A DNA stretch of 64,000 bases from Methanoregulaceae archaeon UXB-2016 (GCA_004332335.1 SISS01000008.1:62001-126000); one strand, 5' to 3'. Positions 54,382 through 63,211 are shown, counted from the first letter of the stretch. Notes: generated by a model not told the origin, from the sequence alone. Numbers and translations are program-made.

Positions 54382-54537
54382 CGGGTCAGCCTTCACGGAA
54401 CCCGGACCTCAGGCGGTCCGTCATCCAATTGCCTCCGGCTCAAGGGCACCTCCACGGGCAGCTCGACCGAGTCATCCACTGCTTGGGGTTCGGATCACTG
54501 AAAGACGGGGGACTCCATCCGCCGCGGGGAGTGCCTG

Positions 54538-55044
54538 CTAGAGGTAGTCGGCTTGGACCGCGACGACCTCGGCGGAGTCCTTCGCGGCCGCATACCGCTC
54601 GAGGAGCTCCGCGTTCAGCGTGAGAAAGTGGGGCCCCCACCGGAAGACGGCCATCAGGGCCGCGGCCTGCTCGGGTTCGCCGAGGATGTGGCAGGCCGCT
54701 GCGAGGGCCTCGGCCGAGGAGAGGCGCAGGGGCCGGCCGTAGTTCGTCGGGTTCGCCGCGACCAGGTACGGGAGGGCGCGGTGGTGGCGCCAGGCCTCGA
54801 AGACCCCCGCGTCGAGCACCTCCCACGAGCAGTCGAGGGCCGTGACCGAGCGGATTGCGCTCCCGTTATGCGGCGCGTCGGCCGGCGAGAGGGCCTGCTC
54901 GGCCGTCGGGTCGAGGATGAGCGTCGACCGCGGCACCCGCTCTGGGCGGTCCAGGACCCGGACGAGCCCGGCCCTCCCGAGCCGGACCACCGTGCACTTC
55001 TTGGGCGCGCAGGTGTTGTCGCGGTACGCGAGGAGGGGGATCAT
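54538..55044 (-). CDS. tsr3: rRNA aminocarboxypropyltransferase Tsr3 (DUF367)
   Basis: 168 residues. DNTCAPKKCTVVRLGR at the start, LILDPTAEQALSPAD, LDCSWEVLDA, and YLVAANPTNYGRPLRLSSAEALAAACHILG are the family hallmarks (SPOUT-like fold using SAM as aminocarboxypropyl donor). Modifies a hypermodified pseudouridine in small-subunit rRNA. Divergent from the next gene with only 29 bases between starts. Confidence 0.92.
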   Translation of the reverse strand: MIPLLAYRDNTCAPKKCTVVRLGRAGLVRVLDRPERVPRSTLILDPTAEQALSPADAPHNGSAIRSVTALDCSWEVLDAGVFEAWRHHRALPYLVAANPTNYGRPLRLSSAEALAAACHILGEPEQAAALMAVFRWGPHFLTLNAELLERYAAAKDSAEVVAVQADYL

Positions 55045-55073
55045 CTATACCCGTCTCGCCCCCACCCTCCATA

Positions 55074-55913
55074 ATGTACGTGCTCGCCGCCCCCTGCCTG
55101 CTCGACCCCTCGCTCCGGGCCGAGGGGATCACCTCGGACGAGGACCGCGCCGCCTACGCCCAGGCCCTCGAGCGCTGTGTCGAGTTCGGGATCGAGGTCG
55201 TGCCCCTTCCCTGCCCCGAGACTCTCCACCTCGGCCGGCCCCGTCCCCCCGGGCAGCTCGCGGGGCGGCTCGACACGCCTGAGTTCGAAGCCCTCCTCGA
55301 CAGACTTGAGGCGGAGGTCCGGGCCGTGATCGTCGAGCGGGGCTGGCCCATCTGCCTGCTCGGGGTCGACTCCTCGCCCTCCTGCGGGGTGACCCGACAC
55401 TGGCACGACGAGACCCTGCGCGAGGGGCGCGGCATCTGGCTCGCCCGGTTTCCCGAGCTCCTCGTCGTGGACGTGACCCGGTTCTCGCGCTATCGGGTCT
55501 ACCTCGCGGCCCCGCTCTTCTCGGCCGCCGAGCGGGCCTTCAACAGCGAGCTCGCTGCGTTCCTCCGCGCCCGCCTGTATCGGGTCAGCCTCCCCCAGGA
55601 GGAGGGAGACGACTCCTGCACCCGGGACGAGGGCGCGCTCCACGGGCTCTTCGATACTCTTCTCGCCGGGCTCAGGGAGGCCGATCTGGTGGTCGCCGTC
55701 GTCGATGGTGCTGACGCAGACTCGGGGACCGCATGGGAGATGGGGTACGCATACGCCCGAGGCATCCCGGTCTTCGCACTCCGGACCGACTTTCGCTCCG
55801 TCGGCGACCACGAACGCGTGAATCTGATGCTCGAATGCTCGTCTGCGGTCGCCGACTCGTTTGTCGCGCTGGCCGCTCTGCTCGGGGCTGTGTCGCCGAA
55901 AGAAGAGGGATAG
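55074..55913 (+). CDS. Fusion: TudS/DUF523-like desulfidase + nucleoside 2-deoxyribosyltransferase
   Basis: 279 residues, two domains. Residues 1-140: YVLAAPCLLDPSLRAEGI, PLPCPETLHLGR and LLGVDSSPSCGVTRHW carry the three cysteines expected for an Fe-S cluster in TudS-like (DUF523) proteins. Residues 145-275: YRVYLAAPLFSAAERAFNSELAAFL, LREADLVVAVVDGADADSGTAWEMGYAYARGIPVFALRTDFR match nucleoside 2-deoxyribosyltransferase, with the catalytic Glu in DSGTAWEMG. Suggests linked removal of sulfur from and base exchange on modified nucleobases or nucleosides. Substrates are inferred. Confidence 0.82.
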   Translation: MYVLAAPCLLDPSLRAEGITSDEDRAAYAQALERCVEFGIEVVPLPCPETLHLGRPRPPGQLAGRLDTPEFEALLDRLEAEVRAVIVERGWPICLLGVDSSPSCGVTRHWHDETLREGRGIWLARFPELLVVDVTRFSRYRVYLAAPLFSAAERAFNSELAAFLRARLYRVSLPQEEGDDSCTRDEGALHGLFDTLLAGLREADLVVAVVDGADADSGTAWEMGYAYARGIPVFALRTDFRSVGDHERVNLMLECSSAVADSFVALAALLGAVSPKEEG

Positions 55914-55915
55914 GG

Positions 55916-56371
55916 TTACCAGACCTCGGGGAAGGCCATGTTGGTGTAGATGTCCTCGAGCCGGGCCTTGTGTCCGCGCTCCATCGCAGCGAGCTCTGTG
56001 AAGAGCTTCTTCTGCTCCGCGTCTTCGGACACGTTTGCAAGGCCGGTGTACATCTGCATCGCCTCGAGCTCTTTCTTGATCGCGATCACAAGACCCTCGA
56101 CGGGCTTGAGATCGGGCGTGAGCGGCGGCATCTCGACCTCATCGGCGACCTTGTAATCCCTCGTCGTAGAGAAACCAAGCGACGAGATGTCCTTTGAGAG
56201 GAGCTTCTGGAGGAACTCACGGTGGCTGGTCTCTTCCCCCGCGAGCTCCTTGAAGAGCGACTTCAAGTTCGCATCCGTGACCTTCTCAGAGACCGAATTG
56301 TAGAACGAATAGGCCTCGACCTCGCGGTCGATGGCCGTTGAGATGATTGTGCGGAACTCTTCTGGAGTCAT
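55916..56371 (-). CDS. Ferritin-like diiron protein (rubrerythrin domain)
   Basis: 151 residues from ATG 56371. Four-helix bundle with paired E-x-x-H motifs: IDREVEAYSFYN, ELAGEETSHREFLQKL, IKKELEAMQMYTGLA, ELAAMERGHKARLEDIY. No C-terminal rubredoxin domain, so it is a short rubrerythrin/ferritin-like protein, likely an oxygen or peroxide defence enzyme. Divergent from amt1, sharing the intergenic region. Confidence 0.88.
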   Translation of the reverse strand: MTPEEFRTIISTAIDREVEAYSFYNSVSEKVTDANLKSLFKELAGEETSHREFLQKLLSKDISSLGFSTTRDYKVADEVEMPPLTPDLKPVEGLVIAIKKELEAMQMYTGLANVSEDAEQKKLFTELAAMERGHKARLEDIYTNMAFPEVW

Positions 56372-56463
56372 GACTGATGACAACCTCCGTTGTAAACAAC
56401 TGTTCTCCTGTCGGTATTTAAGTGGATTGCTTCTCTTGTCTGTTCGGCTGTTCGGCGCGATCT

Positions 56464-56490
56464 CCATAAATACCCTGGAAGTGTACTTCT
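56464..56490 (+). promoter_or_regulatory. amt1 promoter with near-consensus NrpR operator
   Basis: A TATA-like CATAAATA (56465-56472) is followed five bases later by GGAAGTGTACTTCT (56477-56490), one mismatch from the NrpR consensus GGAA-N6-TTCC. The spacing of TATA and operator equals that at amt2, supporting nitrogen-dependent repression. There is a long leader of about 95 bases with a 15-codon frame ending just before the amt1 GTG. Confidence 0.55.
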
Positions 56491-56585
56491 TTCTCACAGA
56501 TCTCCGGAAGGTGCACACCGGTGCTGGGAGGGTTGATATGGAGACGGATGATATGCAGGCTGTAATGAACGGGGAGGACTGGTAG

Positions 56586-57788
56586 GTGGCGCTCGATACG
56601 GGGACCACGGCGTGGCTGCTCGTCGCAACCGCGCTCGTGATCCTGATGACCCCGGGCGTCGGGCTCTTCTATGGCGGGATGGTCCGGAAGAAGAACTTCA
56701 TCTCGATGATCGCGCTCTCTCTCGTCGCGCTCTCGCTCGTGAGCCTTCACTGGGTCGTCATCGGCTACTCGCTCGTCTTCGGCCACGATCTCGGCGGCCT
56801 GATCGGCGGGCTCGATTTCTTCGGCCTCGCCGGCGTCGGGATCGACCCGGGCGAGGGGACCTATCCCCCGATCCTCTTTGCCGCGTTCCACCTCGCGTTC
56901 GCTGCGGTCACGCTCGCCGTGCTTACCTCGGCCGTGGCCGAGCGGGTGAAGCTGAGCTCGTTCCTCGTGCTGGGCCTGCTCTGGACTACGCTCGTGTACG
57001 ACCCCCTCGCCCACTGGGCCTGGGGCGGGGGCTGGGCCCAGTCCCTCGGCCTCCTCGACTTCGCGGGCGGGACCGTGGTCGAGATCAACTCGGGGTTTTC
57101 GGCCCTCGCGCTGGCCCTCGTGATCGGCAAACGGGTCGGCTTCGGGCAGTATTCGATGGAGCCGCACAACATCCCCATGGCCCTCCTCGGCGGCGGTCTG
57201 CTCTGGTTCGGCTGGTTCGGGTTCAACGCGGGGTCGGCCCTCGCAGCCGACGGGATCGCGGCGAACGCGTTCATGGTCACGAACACGGCCGCGGCGGCCG
57301 GCGCCATGGCCTGGCTCCTCGTCTCCTGGCTCTACGGCCGGCCCGCCTCGCTCGGCATGATCACGGGTGGGGTTGCGGGGCTCGTCGCGATCACGCCGGC
57401 CGCCGGCTATGTCGGGGTCCCGGCCTCGATCCTGATCGGCGGGGTCGCGGGTGTGCTCTGCTACGGAGCGATGGTCTGGCGGATCCGGCGGAAGTACGAC
57501 GAGTCCCTCGACGCGTTCGCGGTCCACGGCGTGGGCGGACTCTGGGGCACGATCATGACCGGTGTCCTCGCGACGACCGCGGTGAACCGGTACCCGGGCC
57601 TGCTCGAGGGGAACGTCCAGCAGTTCCTGGTCAACACGGGCTCGGCCCTCGCAACCGTGGTCTACGCGTTCGGCGTCACCTACCTGCTCGCGCTCGTAGT
57701 CGACCGGGTGATGGGCCTCCGGGTCACCGAGGACGAGGAGTACGTCGGTCTCGACATCTCGCAACACGGCGAGCGGATCTCGTACTAG
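56586..57788 (+). CDS. amt: Ammonium transporter Amt1 (Glu at the first twin-His position)
   Basis: 400 residues, about 11 membrane spans. Signature [21 protein letters not shown] and [18 protein letters not shown]. The second pore His (H314) is present, but the first is Glu (E166). DNA reads GTC GAG ATC at that site. GTG start is preceded by GGGGAGG. Amt2 (62009) is a close paralogue of exactly the same length with His at this position. Fungal Mep1-type transporters also have Glu here. No glnK follows; the next gene is a small lipoprotein. Confidence 0.93.
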   Translation: MALDTGTTAWLLVATALVILMTPGVGLFYGGMVRKKNFISMIALSLVALSLVSLHWVVIGYSLVFGHDLGGLIGGLDFFGLAGVGIDPGEGTYPPILFAAFHLAFAAVTLAVLTSAVAERVKLSSFLVLGLLWTTLVYDPLAHWAWGGGWAQSLGLLDFAGGTVVEINSGFSALALALVIGKRVGFGQYSMEPHNIPMALLGGGLLWFGWFGFNAGSALAADGIAANAFMVTNTAAAAGAMAWLLVSWLYGRPASLGMITGGVAGLVAITPAAGYVGVPASILIGGVAGVLCYGAMVWRIRRKYDESLDAFAVHGVGGLWGTIMTGVLATTAVNRYPGLLEGNVQQFLVNTGSALATVVYAFGVTYLLALVVDRVMGLRVTEDEEYVGLDISQHGERISY

Positions 57789-57793
57789 CAACC

Positions 57794-57798
57794 TTTTT
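57794..57798 (+). terminator. Short poly-T after amt1
   Basis: Five T residues, six bases after the amt1 stop. Weak terminator; the following lipoprotein gene may be partly co-transcribed. Confidence 0.35.
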
Positions 57799-57825
57799 CT
57801 CGTGCCGCCACCTGATCTGACTCAC

Positions 57826-58029
57826 ATGTCTCCAGCAAGAGTTCTCGCCCTTCTGGCCCTGATCGGGCTTGTGATCGGGGCCGCGCTCGGCGCCGGCTGC
57901 CTCGGCCAGACCGGTCCCGAGACCAGGGAGAGCGTGACCGGGGCCCCGACGTCCGACGGTGTCTCGGGTGGCACGGTCCCCCCGGTCAGCGAGACGACGC
58001 TTCCGATCCCGATCCCGCTCGGGAGCTGA
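57826..58029 (+). CDS. Small lipoprotein
   Basis: 67 residues from ATG 57826. Signal MSPARVLALLALIGLVIGAALGAGCLG with lipobox ALGAGC, then a Thr/Pro/Ser-rich tail (ETLPIPIPLGS). No domain. Located between amt1 and a membrane protein; function unknown. Confidence 0.6.
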   Translation: MSPARVLALLALIGLVIGAALGAGCLGQTGPETRESVTGAPTSDGVSGGTVPPVSETTLPIPIPLGS

Positions 58030-58034
58030 CACGC

Positions 58035-58499
58035 GTGGCCAGACGCGGGAGACGGAGGATGCCGCGAGCGGTCCTGTTCGGGCTCCTCGGCGCGTCTCTG
58101 CTCGCGGCCGGCTGTTTTGCCCCGATCGCGGCACTGTCCGGGGGGGGATATGCGACCCTCCTCGGCGGGAGCTCGATCCCGGCCCGGATGATCCTCGTCG
58201 GCGCCGTCGCCTCGGTTGTGCTCGTCCTGCTCGCCCGGCGGCGGGCCCTGCTGCTCACGGGCGCCTTCTCGGGCCTGATGGTCCTTCTCGAGTTCCTCTC
58301 GCGCCAGGCCGCGCTGCTGCCCCTGCCCGAGGCCGGCTCACCGACGACCGCCCTCCTCTCCTCGTTTGCCAGCGAGTGGGGCTGGGGCCTCCTCGTCATC
58401 GGCACGGCCTTTCTCCTCGTGGCCGGCCTCTTCCCGGGCCGTTCGCGCCGCCCCGCCTCGGATACACCGGTCAAGGCCGGCCGTCGCCGGCGGCGCTGA
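58035..58499 (+). CDS. Multi-spanning membrane protein
   Basis: 154 residues, about four membrane segments (VLFGLLGASLLAAGCFAPIAA, ARMILVGAVASVVLVLLA, LLLTGAFSGLMVLLEFLS, WGLLVIGTAFLLVAGLF) with Arg-rich ends (RRGRRRMPR, KAGRRRRR). GTG start five bases after the lipoprotein stop, so likely an operon. No family recognised. Confidence 0.65.
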   Translation: MARRGRRRMPRAVLFGLLGASLLAAGCFAPIAALSGGGYATLLGGSSIPARMILVGAVASVVLVLLARRRALLLTGAFSGLMVLLEFLSRQAALLPLPEAGSPTTALLSSFASEWGWGLLVIGTAFLLVAGLFPGRSRRPASDTPVKAGRRRRR

Positions 58500-58529
58500 C
58501 GCCGCCCTCCCCTATCCTCCACGGCACGC

Positions 58530-58562
58530 AAAGTATAATAACTGTAATGATTAATCATTACA
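58530..58562 (+). promoter_or_regulatory. acs promoter with perfect 20-bp palindrome
   Basis: AAGTATAATAACT (58531-58543) is a good archaeal TATA with a preceding BRE-like AAAG. It is followed at once by TGTAATGATTAATCATTACA (58543-58562), which equals its own reverse complement at all 20 positions. A symmetric site overlapping the transcription start region is the expected position for a dimeric repressor. The acs start is 165 bases downstream, so the leader is long. Confidence 0.7.
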
Positions 58563-58727
58563 AACTTGGGAGGCGTCTGGAATCTTTCGCATACGTGCCA
58601 CGGCCCCCGGGTGATGGCCCCGGGCCCATGAGACGGAGCTGCCAGCAGGGCCCCGCGGCTCCGGGATCGACCAGAGAGCACCCGCCCCGTGAGACGGGCG
58701 GGACGAGTGCAGAGACGAGAGAAACCT

Positions 58728-60626
58728 ATGGATGGAAAGTTCGATGTACGGTTGGTGGACGAGGTCAAGTACTACCAGCCGGCACCCGAGTACAGGGAGC
58801 ATGCCTGGACGAATGACTACGAGTGCGCCTATGCCGATTTCCTCAAGGATCCGGTCGGGTTCTGGGAGACCGAGGCCCGCGAGCTCGACTGGTTCAAGAG
58901 CTGGGACGAAGTCCGGCAGTGGGACTACCCTTACGCGCGGTGGTTCGTCGGAGCGCGCCTGAATATCACCCACAACTGCCTGGACCGGCACGTGGCCGAC
59001 CACCGGCGCAACAAGGTCGCGATCATCTGGCGCGGCGACGAGGGCGAGGAGCGGATCTTCACCTACTACAAGCTTTGGCGCGAGGTGAACCGGTTCGCCA
59101 ACGGCCTCCGCTCCATCGGGGTGAAGAAGGGCGACCGGGTCTGCATCTACATGCCGATGGTCCCCGAGCAGGTGATCGCGATGCTCGCCTGCGCCCGGAT
59201 CGGCGCGGTCCACTCGGTCGTCTTCGGCGGCTTCGGGTCCCAGGCCGTTGCGACGCGCCTGAACGACGCCCAGGCCAAGGTCGTGATCACGGCCGACGTC
59301 GGGATGCGGCGGGGCAAGCGCATCCCCCTGATCACGATCGTCCAGGAGGCCGTGATCGACGCCCCCTCTGTCGAGCGGATCGTGCTCCTCCGGCGGCAGC
59401 TCGACCACCCGGTCGACATCCACGAGGAGCGCGAGGTCGATTTCTACGCCCTGATGGAGGGGCAGCCCTTCGAGTGCGCCCCCGAGGAGATGGACGCGGA
59501 GGACCCATTCTTCATCCTCTACACCTCGGGCTCGACCGGCGCCCCGAAGGGGATCGTCCACACCTGCGGCGGGTACATGGTCGGGGCCCACTACACGACG
59601 CGGCACGTCTTCGACTTCAAGGACAACGACGTCTACTGGTGCACGGCCGATCCGGGCTGGATCACGGGACACTCCTACGTGGTCTACGGCCCGCTGATGG
59701 TCGGCGGCACGGTCGTGATCGCCGAGACGACCCCGGACTACCCCGACGCGGGGGCGTTCTGGAAGATCGTCGAGGACCTCGGGGTCACCATCTTCTACAC
59801 GGCCCCGACCGCGATCCGGATGTTCATGAAGGTCGGCGAGCAGTGGCCCAACAAGTACGACCTGCGGTCGCTCCGGGTCCTCGGCTCGGTCGGCGAGCCC
59901 CTCAATCCCGAGGCCTTCGAGTGGTTCTACCGCGTGATCGGCAAGGGACGCTGCCCGCTCGTCGACACCTGGTGGCAGACCGAGACAGGGATGCAGATGA
60001 TCACGACCATGGTCGGGGAGCCCATGCGCCCCGGGTTCGCGGGAAGGCCGATCCCCGGGGTCGTGGCCGACGTGGTGAACAAGGAAGGCGTCTCGGTCGA
60101 CCCGGGCACGGGCGGCTTCCTGGTGATCCGCGAGCCCTGGCCTGCGATGCTCCGGACGGTCTACGGTAACGACGAACGTTACCGGCAGTATTGGGAGACC
60201 ATCCCGGGCTGCTACACGGCCGGCGACCTGGCCGTGAAGGGGCGCGACGGCTACATCATGGTGATCGGACGGGCGGACGACGTGATCATCATCTCGGGTC
60301 ACAATATCGGGACGGCCGAGGTCGAGTCCGCGCTGGTCTCGCATCACTCCGTCGCGGAGGCGGCCGTGATCGGCAAGCCCGATCCCATGAAGGGCAACCA
60401 GATCAAGGCGTTCGTGATCCTCAAGCTCGGTCAGGTCCCCTCGGACCGGCTCGAGAACGACCTCGTCTACCAGGTCCGGATGATGCTCGGGCCGTTCGCG
60501 GTCCCGTCCGAGATCGAGTTCGTGGACGCCCTGCCCAAGACCCGGTCGGGCAAGATCATGCGCCGGGTCCTGAAGGCGCGCGAGCTCGGCGTCGACCCGG
60601 GCGACCTCTCGACCCTGGAGGAGTAG
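58728..60626 (+). CDS. acs: Acetyl-CoA synthetase
   Basis: 632 residues from ATG 58728. Adenylate-forming motifs FFILYTSGSTGAPKGIVHTCGGYMVG, TWWQTETGMQM and GYIMVIGRADDVIIISGHNIGTAEVESAL, and the acetylatable Lys in LPKTRSGKIMRRVLK. Substrate Trp in DVYWCTADPGWITGHSYVVYGPL favours acetate over longer acids. In hydrogenotrophic methanogens it assimilates acetate. Three bases separate it from an OFA-type transporter, an apparent acetate or carboxylate uptake partner. Confidence 0.95.
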   Translation: MDGKFDVRLVDEVKYYQPAPEYREHAWTNDYECAYADFLKDPVGFWETEARELDWFKSWDEVRQWDYPYARWFVGARLNITHNCLDRHVADHRRNKVAIIWRGDEGEERIFTYYKLWREVNRFANGLRSIGVKKGDRVCIYMPMVPEQVIAMLACARIGAVHSVVFGGFGSQAVATRLNDAQAKVVITADVGMRRGKRIPLITIVQEAVIDAPSVERIVLLRRQLDHPVDIHEEREVDFYALMEGQPFECAPEEMDAEDPFFILYTSGSTGAPKGIVHTCGGYMVGAHYTTRHVFDFKDNDVYWCTADPGWITGHSYVVYGPLMVGGTVVIAETTPDYPDAGAFWKIVEDLGVTIFYTAPTAIRMFMKVGEQWPNKYDLRSLRVLGSVGEPLNPEAFEWFYRVIGKGRCPLVDTWWQTETGMQMITTMVGEPMRPGFAGRPIPGVVADVVNKEGVSVDPGTGGFLVIREPWPAMLRTVYGNDERYRQYWETIPGCYTAGDLAVKGRDGYIMVIGRADDVIIISGHNIGTAEVESALVSHHSVAEAAVIGKPDPMKGNQIKAFVILKLGQVPSDRLENDLVYQVRMMLGPFAVPSEIEFVDALPKTRSGKIMRRVLKARELGVDPGDLSTLEE

Positions 60627-60629
60627 GGG

Positions 60630-61871
60630 ATGGCGGCCCCGTCCACCACCCTCTTCGGGATGCCGGTCGAGCGTGGCCGCTGGGTCTTCGTCCTGCTCGG
60701 GCTCGCCATCAACCTCGCGATCGGCTCGATCTACGCCTGGTCGGTCTTCCGAAAGCCGCTCGAGAAGGTCTTCGCGGTCGGTGCAACCGAGAGCCTGCTC
60801 CCGTTCGTGGTCTTCCTCGCGGTCTTCGCCCTCACCATGCCCCTCGTGGGCGGGCTTCTCGACCGGTACGGCCCCCGCCTCCTCTCGGTCGCGGGCGGTG
60901 TCATCGTGGGAGCCGGTTGGCTTCTCGGGTCGCAGGCGACCTCGATGACCATGTTGACCCTCGCCTACGGCCTGATCGGCGGGGCCGGTGTCGGGATCGT
61001 GTACAACTGCCCGATCGCGGTCGCGGCGCGCTGGTTCCCCGATCGGCGGGGCTTCGCGGTCGGCGCGGCCGTGCTCGGGTTCGGGCTGTCCCCGCTTCTG
61101 ACTGCGCCGCTGGCCAACGCGCTGATCGCCTCGATCGGACCGCTCGCGACCATGGCCTATGTCGGTGTCGGAGCACTCGTCGTGATCGTGCTGCTCGGTC
61201 TGCCCCTCCGGTTCCCGCCCGCGGGCTGGGCCCCGGCGGACTGGGCACCGACGGCGGCCCAGGCAGGCGCCTCCGAGCTCACGCGCGCCGAGATGGTTCG
61301 GACAGGAGCGTTCTGGGGCCTCTGGCTCTGTTTCTTCATCGGGACCGTGGCAGGGCTGATGGCGATCGGGATCGCGGCTCCGGTCGGGCAGGAGGTCTTC
61401 CTTCTCTCGGCCGCGACGGCTGCAGCCCTCGTGGGGGTCTTCGCGATCTTCAACGGGGCGGGCCGGCCGCTCTTCGGCGCCCTCGTGGACCGGTTCGGGA
61501 CACGCAGGACCGCCATCGGGAACCTCGGCCTGATTGCGGCCGCAGCCCTGCTGCTCTGGGCCGGCTCGGCGGGCGGCGGCTGGTCTGTCTACATAATCGG
61601 CTTTGCAACACTCTGGCTCTGTCTCGGCGGCTGGCTCGCGATCGCGCCGGCCTGCACGGCTGCGTACTGCGGGACCCGGCACTACAGCCCGAACTACGGC
61701 CTGGTCTTCACGGCCTACGGCATGGGCGCGATCGTGGGGAACCTCCTCGCCGGCACGCTCCGCGACGTCGTCGGGTCGTACACGGCCGTCTTCCTTCCGG
61801 TCGCCGGGCTCGCGCTCCTCGGGGTCGGGATCGCGGTCCTGCTCCTCCGTCCGCCGTTCGGGGCGGCCTGA
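60630..61871 (+). CDS. OFA-family MFS transporter
   Basis: 413 residues, 12 membrane spans. GLAINLAIGSIYAWSVFRKPLEKVFAV is the opening motif of the oxalate/formate antiporter (OFA) family. Conserved loops are GGLLDRYGPRLLSVAG (MFS signature between spans 2 and 3) and GALVDRFGTRRTAIG. Substrate is a small carboxylate; the acs neighbour suggests acetate, not proven. Followed by a T7 terminator. Confidence 0.9.
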   Translation: MAAPSTTLFGMPVERGRWVFVLLGLAINLAIGSIYAWSVFRKPLEKVFAVGATESLLPFVVFLAVFALTMPLVGGLLDRYGPRLLSVAGGVIVGAGWLLGSQATSMTMLTLAYGLIGGAGVGIVYNCPIAVAARWFPDRRGFAVGAAVLGFGLSPLLTAPLANALIASIGPLATMAYVGVGALVVIVLLGLPLRFPPAGWAPADWAPTAAQAGASELTRAEMVRTGAFWGLWLCFFIGTVAGLMAIGIAAPVGQEVFLLSAATAAALVGVFAIFNGAGRPLFGALVDRFGTRRTAIGNLGLIAAAALLLWAGSAGGGWSVYIIGFATLWLCLGGWLAIAPACTAAYCGTRHYSPNYGLVFTAYGMGAIVGNLLAGTLRDVVGSYTAVFLPVAGLALLGVGIAVLLLRPPFGAA

Positions 61872-61875
61872 ATCC

Positions 61876-61882
61876 TTTTTTT
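61876..61882 (+). terminator. Poly-T terminator after acs-MFS
   Basis: Seven T residues five bases after the transporter stop. Ends the acs operon and separates it from amt2-glnK. Confidence 0.6.
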
Positions 61883-61928
61883 GGTCCATGTTTCGGGCAC
61901 ATGCCGGAGTCCCATTGCAGAACTTTAG

Positions 61929-61959
61929 ATAGATCTATATACATGGGAAGACAACTTCC
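61929..61959 (+). promoter_or_regulatory. amt2-glnK promoter with NrpR operator
   Basis: TATA element GATCTATATACAT (61932-61944) followed by GGAAGACAACTTCC (61946-61959), an exact GGAA-N6-TTCC. NrpR of methanogens binds this pattern downstream of the TATA box and represses nitrogen genes until 2-oxoglutarate rises. Location, spacing and target (amt-glnK) all agree. Confidence 0.85.
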
Positions 61960-62008
61960 TTCCTAGTGTGTGGCGCAGGGCGCCATTCCCAGTGAGGTTG
62001 ACAGAGAA

Positions 62009-63211
62009 ATGGTACTCGACACAGGTGCAACGGCATGGATCCTAGCGTCGACAGCGCTGGTCATGCTCATGACCCCCGGGGTCGGGTTCTTCTATGGCGG
62101 GATGGTCCGGAGGAAGAATCTGATCTCGATGATCGCGCTCTCGTTCATCGCGTTTGCGCTCGCCTCAGTCCAATGGGTCGTGGCCGGGTACTCGCTCTCG
62201 TTCGGTCCCGATATCGGCGGTTTCATCGGGGGGCTTGACTTCTTCGGCCTCGCCGGCATCGGGATGGACGCAGGCGAGGGGACGTATCCGCCGGTCCTCT
62301 TCGTGATGTGGCAGCTGGTCTTCGCGGCCGTCGCGCTCGCGATCCTGACCTCAGCCGTGGCCGAACGGGTGAAGCTGAGCTCGTTCCTCGTGCTGGGCCT
62401 GCTCTGGACCACGCTCGTGTACGACCCCCTCGCCCACTGGGTCTGGGGTGGCGGCTGGGCCATGAGCATGGGCGCGCTCGACTTCGCGGGCGGCACGGTC
62501 GTCCACATCAGTTCGGGCTTCGGCGCGCTCGCGCTCGCGCTCGTGATCGGCAAGCGGGTCGGCTACGGCAAACACTCGTTCGAACCGACGAACATCCCCA
62601 TGACGCTCCTCGGCGCGGGCCTGCTCTGGTTCGGCTGGTTCGGTTTCAACTCGGGCTCGGCCCTGGCCGCCGACGGCCTCGCGTCGAACGCGTTCCTGGT
62701 CACGAACACGGCGGCCGCGATCGGCGCTCTCGCCTGGCTCGCGGCAAGCTGGATTCACGGCAAGCCCTCGTCGCTCGGGTTCGTCTCGGGCGGGATTGCG
62801 GGCCTCGTCGCGATCACACCGGCCGCAGGCTACGTCGGAGTCCCGGCGAGCCTCGTGATCGGTGCGGTCGCGGGCCTGCTCTGCTACGGCTGCATGCTGC
62901 TCCGCCTCCGGGTCGGCTTCGACGAGTCGCTCGACGCCTGGGCGATCCACGGTATGGGCGGGCTCTGGGGCGCGATCGCGACGGGTATCTTCGCGAGCAC
63001 CGCAATCAACAAGTACCCGGGCCTGCTCGAGGGGAACGTCCAGCAGTTCATCAACAACCTGCTCGGCGCGGGGGCGGCGGTCGTCTACGCGTTCGGCGTG
63101 ACCTTCGTGCTCGCCTGGGTCGTGAACAAGGTCATGGGCCTGCGCGTGACCGAAGACGAAGAGTACGTCGGCCTGGACATCGCCCAGCACGGTGAGCGGG
63201 CGAACAGCTGA
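62009..63211 (+). CDS. amt: Ammonium transporter Amt2
   Basis: 400 residues from ATG 62009, preceded by GAGGTTGA. This start gives the same length and register as Amt1 ([10 protein letters not shown] against [10 protein letters not shown]); an upstream GTG at 61970 would add 13 residues. Twin histidines are present: [21 protein letters not shown] (H166) and [15 protein letters not shown]. The pore is thus canonical, unlike Amt1. Co-transcribed with glnK, which gates the channel under ammonium excess. Confidence 0.94.
   Translation: MVLDTGATAWILASTALVMLMTPGVGFFYGGMVRRKNLISMIALSFIAFALASVQWVVAGYSLSFGPDIGGFIGGLDFFGLAGIGMDAGEGTYPPVLFVMWQLVFAAVALAILTSAVAERVKLSSFLVLGLLWTTLVYDPLAHWVWGGGWAMSMGALDFAGGTVVHISSGFGALALALVIGKRVGYGKHSFEPTNIPMTLLGAGLLWFGWFGFNSGSALAADGLASNAFLVTNTAAAIGALAWLAASWIHGKPSSLGFVSGGIAGLVAITPAAGYVGVPASLVIGAVAGLLCYGCMLLRLRVGFDESLDAWAIHGMGGLWGAIATGIFASTAINKYPGLLEGNVQQFINNLLGAGAAVVYAFGVTFVLAWVVNKVMGLRVTEDEEYVGLDIAQHGERANS

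Noticed and set aside
58543-58562. The acs palindrome as an NrpR operator
   Set aside because: It has no GGAA-N6-TTCC; its half-site TGTAATGATT is unrelated.
58551-61889. A 1,100-codon open frame on the minus strand opposite acs and the transporter
   Set aside because: It is antisense to two excellent genes, is composed of charged and Pro/Arg/Asp-rich sequence typical of shadow frames in GC-rich DNA, and matches no fold.
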